A stretch of DNA of 64,000 bases from Acidobacteriota bacterium (GTDB lineage: Bacteria > Acidobacteriota > Terriglobia > Bryobacterales > Bryobacteraceae), in NCBI GenBank assembly GCA_003223115.1, contig QHXW01000161.1, positions 1 through 64,000 on the forward strand, given 5' to 3'. Every line of letters starts with the position of its first letter. The first letter of the stretch is position 1. Below are positions 59,209 to 64,000 of this stretch, in pieces. Below the pieces are notes generated by a model. It worked only from the letters and a program-made list of their open reading frames with translations, was not told where the DNA came from and made no database searches. The position numbers and the translations under genes were made by a program.

Positions 59209-59916
59209 TCAATCGACCGGTCGAATGGAAAATTTCGTGACCATGCCTCTGGCATTGAAGGCAACCTGAAACTTCACTTTGCCGGGAAAGTTTTCAAACT
59301 TTGCGATCCGGTTGTATATCTGAAGCGCGTCGTCCGATTTCACGTTCTCTTCGACAATATTCACTTCCGCTCCGAACCGCTGCTGCACCTGCGCTCGCAA
59401 CTTCGTCAGGTAGTCTGCCGTGACCAACGCCTGCCGCATCACCGGTGAGAGCTTCGCCCACAGATCGGAAAACTTGCTCTCATAAAAACTCTGCACATAG
59501 GAGCGCCCTTTCTGAGCCGCTTTTTTTCCGTCGAACAGCTCGATCATGTCGGCCGGGTCTCCGCCGCGCTCCCACGTGAGCGGCCACGTCCCGCCGTTCT
59601 GTTTCCAGGAACCGGTGATCGACGATCCACCGGCGGCGATTTTCCCTTCGTAAGTTCCACCAATGTCTTTCATTTCGAACCTGACTGCGGATGCGTTCGC
59701 GGTAAACGAGTCTACAGGAAGCGCCGTACCATCCTCGTCGACACTGTCGAGCGTAGCCTTGAACAGTCCCGAGTTTTCCAACGTGACATGCAGCGCCAGC
59801 CGCAGTGGCGCATCGTTCTCAACGTCCAGAGCGCCATGCCAGTCGCCTTGGATACTCTGTCCCACTACGGTCACGGCAGCAAGCAAGACCACGATCGGCA
59901 GGCCCACGGTTTGCAC
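59209..59916 (-). CDS. Secreted protein with C-terminal DUF3887-like domain
   Basis: 235 residues. Signal peptide (VGLPIVVLLAAVTVVGQS), then a beta-rich domain common in acidobacterial hydrolases (QGDWHGALDVENDAPLRLAL, DIGGTYEGKIAAGGSSITGS, KQNGGTWPLTWER), and a helical C-terminal domain (SYVQSFYESKFSDLWAKLSP, MRQALVTADYLTKLRAQVQQ) like DUF3887. In relatives the first domain precedes an alpha/beta-hydrolase, which is absent here. No catalytic motif. It is upstream of the ROK gene on the same strand and divergent from rhaT. Confidence 0.7.
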   Translation of the reverse strand: MQTVGLPIVVLLAAVTVVGQSIQGDWHGALDVENDAPLRLALHVTLENSGLFKATLDSVDEDGTALPVDSFTANASAVRFEMKDIGGTYEGKIAAGGSSITGSWKQNGGTWPLTWERGGDPADMIELFDGKKAAQKGRSYVQSFYESKFSDLWAKLSPVMRQALVTADYLTKLRAQVQQRFGAEVNIVEENVKSDDALQIYNRIAKFENFPGKVKFQVAFNARGMVTKFSIRPVD

Positions 59917-60122
59917 GTTTCAATTCTCCTTTCGCGCTATTGTGCTACAGCTTTTCAGTGGGCGCCAGTCAACGTGGAGTTTATCGGGATTTCACAGACT
60001 CCGAGCGCAGCGACCCGCAGCGACCGCAGGTCTTACACTGAGCCGTCGCGCGGCTGTATAATTTCTGGACCGCAGCAGAACAGTCACACGCCGCCCCTGT
60101 GCCCTGTTTTGCATAGACCACG

Positions 60123-61295
60123 ATGACGCCGAATCCAATTCTCGGAGTTTGCTTTCACTGGCTGGGCGGTCTCGCGTCCGGCAGCTTTTACGTGCCCTAC
60201 CGCGGCGTCAAGCAATGGGCTTGGGAAACCTACTGGCTTGCCGGCGGAGTTTTCAGCTGGCTGTTTGCTCCCTGGATTCTGGCGCTCACGATGACACACG
60301 ACCTCACGGCCGTACTCCGAGAGGCTCCAGCGAGCAGCCTGTTCTGGGCGTACACGTTTGGTACGTTATGGGGACTTGGCGGCCTGACGTTTGGACTCAC
60401 CATGCGGTACCTGGGCATGTCGCTCGGGATGGCGGTGGCGCTCGGGTACACGGCGGCCTTTGGTACTTTGCTGCCGCCGATCTTCCGCGGAGACTTCTCG
60501 GCGCAGGTACTTGGCACGCGCTCGGGGCAAGTAATTCTGTTCGGCGTGGCGGTTTGTCTGGTTGGAATTGCGTTTGCGGGCGCCGCGGGAGTCTCGAAAG
60601 AGCGGGAGATGTCGGAAGTGCAGAAGCGCCAGGCGATTCGTGAATTTGATCTGAAGCGCGGGCTACTGGTGGCAACGTTCTCCGGGATCATGAGCGCCTG
60701 CTTCGCCTACGGCCTTGCGGCGGGAGACCCGATCAAGGCGCTTACCATCCAGCACGGCACCGCGGTGTTGTGGCAAGGGCTTCCGGTGTTGGTTGTCGTC
60801 CTGGCGGGCGGATTAACCACGAACTTCATCTGGTGTGTGTACCTGAACATTCGCAACCGCACGGGGTACCAGTATTTTCATTCCAAGATCCGCGATGATG
60901 GTTCGACGAGCCCGGACGTCCAGCCCGTTCTCGAGAACGTGACCGACGCACCGGCCGAGGAGATGGCAGCGGCGATTGCGGTTGCACGGGAACCGGCGGT
61001 GAGAGCGCCCATGCTGAGCAACTACTTCTTCTGCGCTCTTGCCGGCACCACCTGGTATATGCAGTTCTTTTTCTACACCATGGGCGAGACGCAAATGGGG
61101 CGGTACAAGTTCTCGAGTTGGACTCTTCACATGGCCAGCATCATTATATTTAGTACGCTGTGGGGCATTGCCCTCAAAGAATGGAAGGGCGCCGGCCGCC
61201 GTACGAAATGGCTGATTGCGCTCAGCCTGATCGTGCTCATCAGCTCCACAATCATCGTTGGCTACGGAAATTACCTCGGTACGACAGCCAGTTAA
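60123..61295 (+). CDS. rhaT: L-rhamnose/proton symporter RhaT
   Basis: 390 residues with 10 predicted membrane helices. Typical RhaT blocks: LGVCFHWLGGLASGSFYVPY, RGVKQWAWETYWLAGGVFSW, TFGTLWGLGGLTFGLTMRYL, GMSLGMAVALGYTAAFGTLL and a C-terminal GTTWYMQFFFYTMGETQMGR. The central cytoplasmic loop (KEREMSEVQKRQAIREFDLK) is a little longer than usual. It imports L-rhamnose with protons across the inner membrane. A decayed GH78-type rhamnosidase gene lies about 1 kb downstream, which would have supplied rhamnose. Confidence 0.92.
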   Translation: MTPNPILGVCFHWLGGLASGSFYVPYRGVKQWAWETYWLAGGVFSWLFAPWILALTMTHDLTAVLREAPASSLFWAYTFGTLWGLGGLTFGLTMRYLGMSLGMAVALGYTAAFGTLLPPIFRGDFSAQVLGTRSGQVILFGVAVCLVGIAFAGAAGVSKEREMSEVQKRQAIREFDLKRGLLVATFSGIMSACFAYGLAAGDPIKALTIQHGTAVLWQGLPVLVVVLAGGLTTNFIWCVYLNIRNRTGYQYFHSKIRDDGSTSPDVQPVLENVTDAPAEEMAAAIAVAREPAVRAPMLSNYFFCALAGTTWYMQFFFYTMGETQMGRYKFSSWTLHMASIIIFSTLWGIALKEWKGAGRRTKWLIALSLIVLISSTIIVGYGNYLGTTAS

Positions 61296-61700
61296 GGTGC
61301 GCTCTCGGGCTGAACGAGTGACTCGAAAGGCAAGCCACTGGTTAGACCAGTGAGACGCGAAGAGGTTTGACCGTTCCGGGAGTAGAATCCTGTCCCAGTG
61401 CCCCGGCATGCTCCTCAGTTCGGTGCGTCGAGCAGTGGTGACGGCCTGAGTCAGACCTTATTTTGACTTGTTTCACACACTGCGCAGGGCGATTCGACTA
61501 AAAATTCGCGACGCCTGCATTTTTTGCTGGTTGACCGGCCAATGATGTGCCCGCGCAGCTTGGATATCACGTGGACTCATGAGGTTAATGGCTCGGACAC
61601 ACATTAGACCGGTCAACCAGTAGTTAACCTGCCAATCTGTTTGATTCTAAGATCGCTTACGTTGACAACCGAGGTGCAGACAGAGTTGGCCGGTTAGCTC
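61296..61700. other. Non-coding region after rhaT
   Basis: No gene supported. Besides the inverted repeats at 61527-61620, a third related half-site (TTGGCCGGTTAG) lies near 61686-61697. Confidence 0.4.
61527..61620. repeat. Imperfect 23-bp inverted repeats around TTGACCGG sites
   Basis: 61527-61549 (CTGGTTGACCGG...) and 61598-61620 (...CCGGTCAACCAG) match as inverted repeats at 18 of 23 positions, the outer 12 perfectly, with 48 bp between. The core TTGACCGGtCAA is near-palindromic. They could be operators for a GntR-type regulator or the ends of a small (94-bp) non-autonomous element. Confidence 0.5.
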
Positions 61701-61719
61701 CAGAACATTCAAAAAGAAA

Positions 61720-62150
61720 TCATGTACCGTGAAAGTGCATCGTGGCAAAGTTAGCTTTACGCGATGCTTTGATTGGCCATAAAGCCATGAGTGCACCCGC
61801 GCCTTGCTGCACGACCGTGGGGTAGCTAAGCTAGCCCGACAGAAGGAATGCCAGATCATCGAAGGCCACCTGATGTCGGACCAGGTCCATATGTGCCTAG
61901 CGATTCCACCCAAGCACCCGGTGGCATCTGTGATCGGCTTTCTGAAAGGGAAAAGCGCCATCGCGATCGCCCGCCAGTGTGGTAGAGAACGAAACTTCAC
62001 CGGCGAGCACTTCTGGGCCCGCGGTTACGCAGTATCCACATACATCCAGCGAACAGGATGCAGCGGATGGAGCAGCCGGTCAATTCTGAACTAACCAATG
62101 AGGTGCGCAACGCGCGACGCCTAAATCCGTGGCCCAACCGCCCTTGAGGC
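61720..62150 (+). pseudogene. IS200/IS605-family TnpA (Y1 transposase) relic
   Basis: The frame 61804-62094 carries CQIIEGHLMSDQVHMCLAIP, PKHPVASVIGFLKGKSAIAI and NFTGEHFWARGYAVST, the TnpA core with the HUH-type pair (QVHM, normally HVHM, so the first His is replaced by Gln) and FWARGY. The N-terminus before residue about 20 lies out of frame, and after YAVST the sequence diverges before the catalytic-Tyr helix. A GC-rich hairpin (CCGCC/GGCGG, about 62137-62151) follows, as at IS200 right ends. The element is dead. Copy B of the dispersed repeat begins a few bases downstream. Confidence 0.75.
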
Positions 62151-62157
62151 GGCCCAA

Positions 62158-62254
62158 CTCTCCAGGAACCTCGGTGCAAGTCCTTGGAAACAAAGAACCG
62201 GTCGAATAGAGGTTTCTGCCGCCAGAGACGTTCCCGCTAGGGACCGTCCGTTGC
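62158..62254 (-). repeat. Dispersed 97-bp structured repeat (copy B)
   Basis: Reverse-complement match to 10081-10177 with 3 mismatches in 97. On the minus strand it forms GACGGTCCC/GGGAACGTC with loop TAGC, and CCGGT/ACCGAGG enclosing TCTTTG/CAAGGA with loop TTTC; the latter inner stem is weaker in copy A. It abuts the IS200/IS605 relic on one side and the broken rhamnosidase gene on the other. Confidence 0.7.
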
Positions 62255-62291
62255 TCATCAAGCCACCCGCTTCGCGGGGGGGTGTCTGACT

Positions 62292-63564
62292 TCACGGCAA
62301 GCGCAGCGTCTGAGCTCCGGCATGCAATGTGTACGCTTTGCCATGCCAGATCAACATAGCCGGCACTCCATCGGGACAGTTGATTGTTGCGTCTGTGCCA
62401 TTGGCCGATACCGCAAACGGGACGTCGATATGGCCTTTCGGATGCGGCAAAGAGGCCCTCACGTTGTGTAACGTCCCCAGGTGCGGCTCGATGACGATCT
62501 GCGAAAATCCCGGTGCGGCTGCGCGGATCCTGCCACCAATCGCAACAGATCGTAATTCGGATGCGAACTCCATGCATGGGAATCGGAACGCGTCGGCTCG
62601 GGTGTCTCCGCTCAGGTGGTGAAGTCGAGCTGCAGCATCTTGCGCCAGGGAGCCAGGATCGCTAGGTTAGGTACTGGTCCGCCATGCCGGCATGCTCCAG
62701 AGCCCGGGCGACGTAAAGAACAGAAAGTAGTAGCTGGTTTTGGACATCGCCGCGTTCGTTCCGGGTGAGCCGCCGGCCGCGAGCACCCATGACTGGTTTC
62801 TGTTGTTCCGGTGGAATAACGTCCAGCCAGACCGCGAGTGAATTAGTGTGCTGGCTGAAATGCGATTGGCCCCGCGTGTCCGCGATAAGACCCAGCTTTT
62901 CGTTCCAGCACAGTGTGCGGATAATACCGGCCGTCCGATCGGCGCGCGTGGCATACATTTGGGCGCGCGCTGTGTCGCCAAAGTGACGCTCGAGCTCTGC
63001 CGCATTGCGAAGCGCTTCGATGAATTGAAGCGTCATCGGAGCCGATCCGCCGTCAGTCTCCTGGGGCGGCACTCCAGACTCGAAGTCATCAGTCCAGTCG
63101 ACAAAGGGCCACCACGGCACCCGGTCCAGAAGGCCGTCGGCGCGCTGGTGTTGAATAAACCAGTCAAGCACAGTCCGTGTTGCTGGCAGATGCCTGCGCA
63201 CATACTCCGGATCATCGCGATGCATCCAGAAATCGTGTACCATACCCACCCACATCAGCGAAAATGCGGTGATCATATGGGGCAATTGTGACGGGTAGCG
63301 GCTTTGCGTGATGCCGTCCGGAATTCGCGAATCATCGATGGCATCAATGGCTTGGCGAGCGAGCCTGTCGGCGACGGCATAGGAAACAAGCGCCTGCAAA
63401 CGCGTATTGCCCACGTACTGCAATCGTTCCCAGTAGGGAGTGTCCATGTACGTGTCGTGCGCGCACAGCCGCGCGGTACGCCAACCGACTTTCCAAATCT
63501 TTGCCAATTCCGGATCACTCGCCGTAAACGCCTGAAGTATCGAGAGTCCCGCAACAAATTGCAA
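62292..63564 (-). pseudogene. GH78-type alpha-L-rhamnosidase, truncated and frameshifted
   Basis: From 63564 the frame gives the (alpha/alpha)6 catalytic barrel: WRTARLCAHDTYMDTPYWER, LQYVGNTRLQALVSYAVADR, PDGITQSRYPSQLPHMITAF, HQRADGLLDRVPWWPFVDWT and NAAELERHFGDTARAQMYAT. After DQYLT (62670) the frame is lost; ILAPWRKMLQLDFTT, then a stop and [18 protein letters not shown], then another frame with [20 protein letters not shown] and PHPKGHIDVPF, ending at 62292. The SDSHAW...HPNYDLL and IEPHLG blocks are characteristic of the GH78 C-terminus. The N-terminal beta domains are missing. Its location next to rhaT supports a former rhamnose role. Confidence 0.78.
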
Positions 63565-63656
63565 TCCGAGCGGTTAGATATCTCCGAGAAAAGAATTCAT
63601 TGAGGAGTGGCGAGAAGACCTGTTTTGTATCAGTGAATCTATAGTACAACTGATAC

Positions 63657-63998
63657 ATGCCTGAGCTGGGCGATCAACTGCGGGCGGAAATCCGCACACT
63701 GCAAGCACAACGTCGGTCTCTGGAATCCAAACTGATGCAGCCGCAGTCGATGCTTTCCGCTTCGCTGATCAAACGATTCCTGGGCGCCGGCAACTCGCCG
63801 CGCACCTCCCCCGCTTACTATCTATCCCGCACCGAGCACGGCCGTTCGAAGCTGACCCACGTCAAAAAGGAAGACCTGGACACAGTGCGCCAGCACTGCG
63901 CCGCGTAGCGTGCCTTCCAGCAGAACCTCAGGGCTTGGCGGCAGATTACCGCCACCCTGGAACAGCGCTGGAAACAGTTGCAGCGGGCACAGTCCTGA
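63657..63998 (+). pseudogene. DUF6788-like transposon-associated ORF with amber stop
   Basis: The frame reads MPELGDQLRAEIRTLQAQRR, SLESKLMQPQSMLSASLIKR, PAYYLSRTEHGRSKLTHVKK and DLDTVRQHCAA, then TAG, then RAFQQNLRAWRQITATLEQR and WKQLQRAQS to TGA at 63996-63998. The conserved pattern (LExKLMQPQxMLxASLIxR, YYLSRxxHGRSxLTHVxK) is that of small ORFs that precede a transposase in some IS elements. The amber codon replaces the usual Tyr in AYRAF. The partner transposase would lie beyond the right edge. Confidence 0.6.
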
Positions 63999-64000
63999 TA

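Noticed and set aside
62158-62254. GGTGCAAGTCC inside the repeat recalls a cobalamin riboswitch box
   Set aside because: The other conserved elements (GCCACTG box, surrounding helices) are absent and no B12-related gene follows either copy.
1-64000. CRISPR arrays, rRNA genes, phage structural genes, replication origin
   Set aside because: No regularly spaced repeats, no rRNA sequence, no capsid/tail genes and no dnaA-box cluster were seen on reading the window.

Overview
The window looks like a chromosomal segment of a soil Acidobacteriota member close to Bryobacterales/Solibacteraceae. This is an inference from gene content: a large subtilase ending in a TIGR03437-type (Solibacter) C-terminal domain, an Oar-like TonB-dependent receptor with an N-terminal carboxypeptidase-regulatory domain and no SusD partner, a Ser/Thr kinase with C-terminal PEGA domains, a DUF6807/PmoA-type protein, a subtilase with SVVWGD-type repeats, and GC-rich codon use. 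No rRNA gene is present, so the taxonomy is not proven.

Layout. (a) 1-6.3 kb is a graveyard of mobile DNA: decayed rve-type, ISKra4, IS5 and IS630 transposases, two tyrosine-recombinase fragments, a tandem 65-bp repeat, and stranded host fragments (arsC 3' end, a receiver domain, a small membrane protein). Two small ORFs (4638-4913, 5158-5397) look intact. (b) 6.4-25.2 kb is mostly intact chromosome: zinc alcohol dehydrogenase, glcF-glcE, amidase, DUF6807 protein, NadD-like enzyme, D-aminoacylase, zinc-ribbon protein plus PEGA kinase, subtilase plus integral membrane protein, tRNA-Ala(CGC), dUTPase next to a double-domain ThyX, PilZ protein, and a PerR / ferritin-like / Rieske / pterin dehydratase cluster whose first three genes carry frameshifts. 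(c) 25.2-27.4 kb holds two broken genes. (d) 27.4-32.3 kb holds rseP-dxr, a beta-hydroxyacid dehydrogenase and a D-2-hydroxyacid dehydrogenase. (e) 32.2-33.8 kb is a rearranged spacer bounded by a duplicated gene-end junction and holding a broken toxin-antitoxin pair. (f) 33.8-41.2 kb: giant subtilase, CPBP protease, secreted LolA-like protein, broken PD40 beta-propeller, IS4 relic, CAP-domain lipoprotein. (g) 41.2-63.6 kb is a carbohydrate locus: heparinase II/III-like lyase, acyl-CoA ligase, GH30-like hydrolase, UxaC, GMC oxidoreductase plus its small subunit, TonB receptor, hexuronate-type MFS carrier, DegT aminotransferase, GH28-type enzyme, ROK regulator (frameshifted), RhaT and a broken GH78-type rhamnosidase. 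(h) The right edge has an IS200/IS605 relic and a DUF6788-like transposon-associated ORF.

How it fits together. Region (g) reads as a pectin/rhamnogalacturonan-type utilisation locus. GH28, GH30, GH78 and the lyase would release galacturonate, glucuronate and rhamnose; the TonB receptor would take oligomers across the outer membrane; the MFS and RhaT carriers would import monomers; UxaC would start uronate catabolism, with ROK as a likely sugar-responsive regulator. dUTPase plus ThyX form a dUTP-to-dTMP pair. The PerR cluster has a strong promoter overlapped by a PerR-box-like palindrome.

Caution: many breaks are single-base indels, often in or beside short C/G runs. They may be real decay or consensus errors. 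The most interesting candidates are a dispersed 97-bp structured repeat (two copies, 3 mismatches, opposite orientation, 52 kb apart), the subtilase/membrane-protein pair, and the tandem ThyX whose two halves appear to keep complementary parts of the active site.
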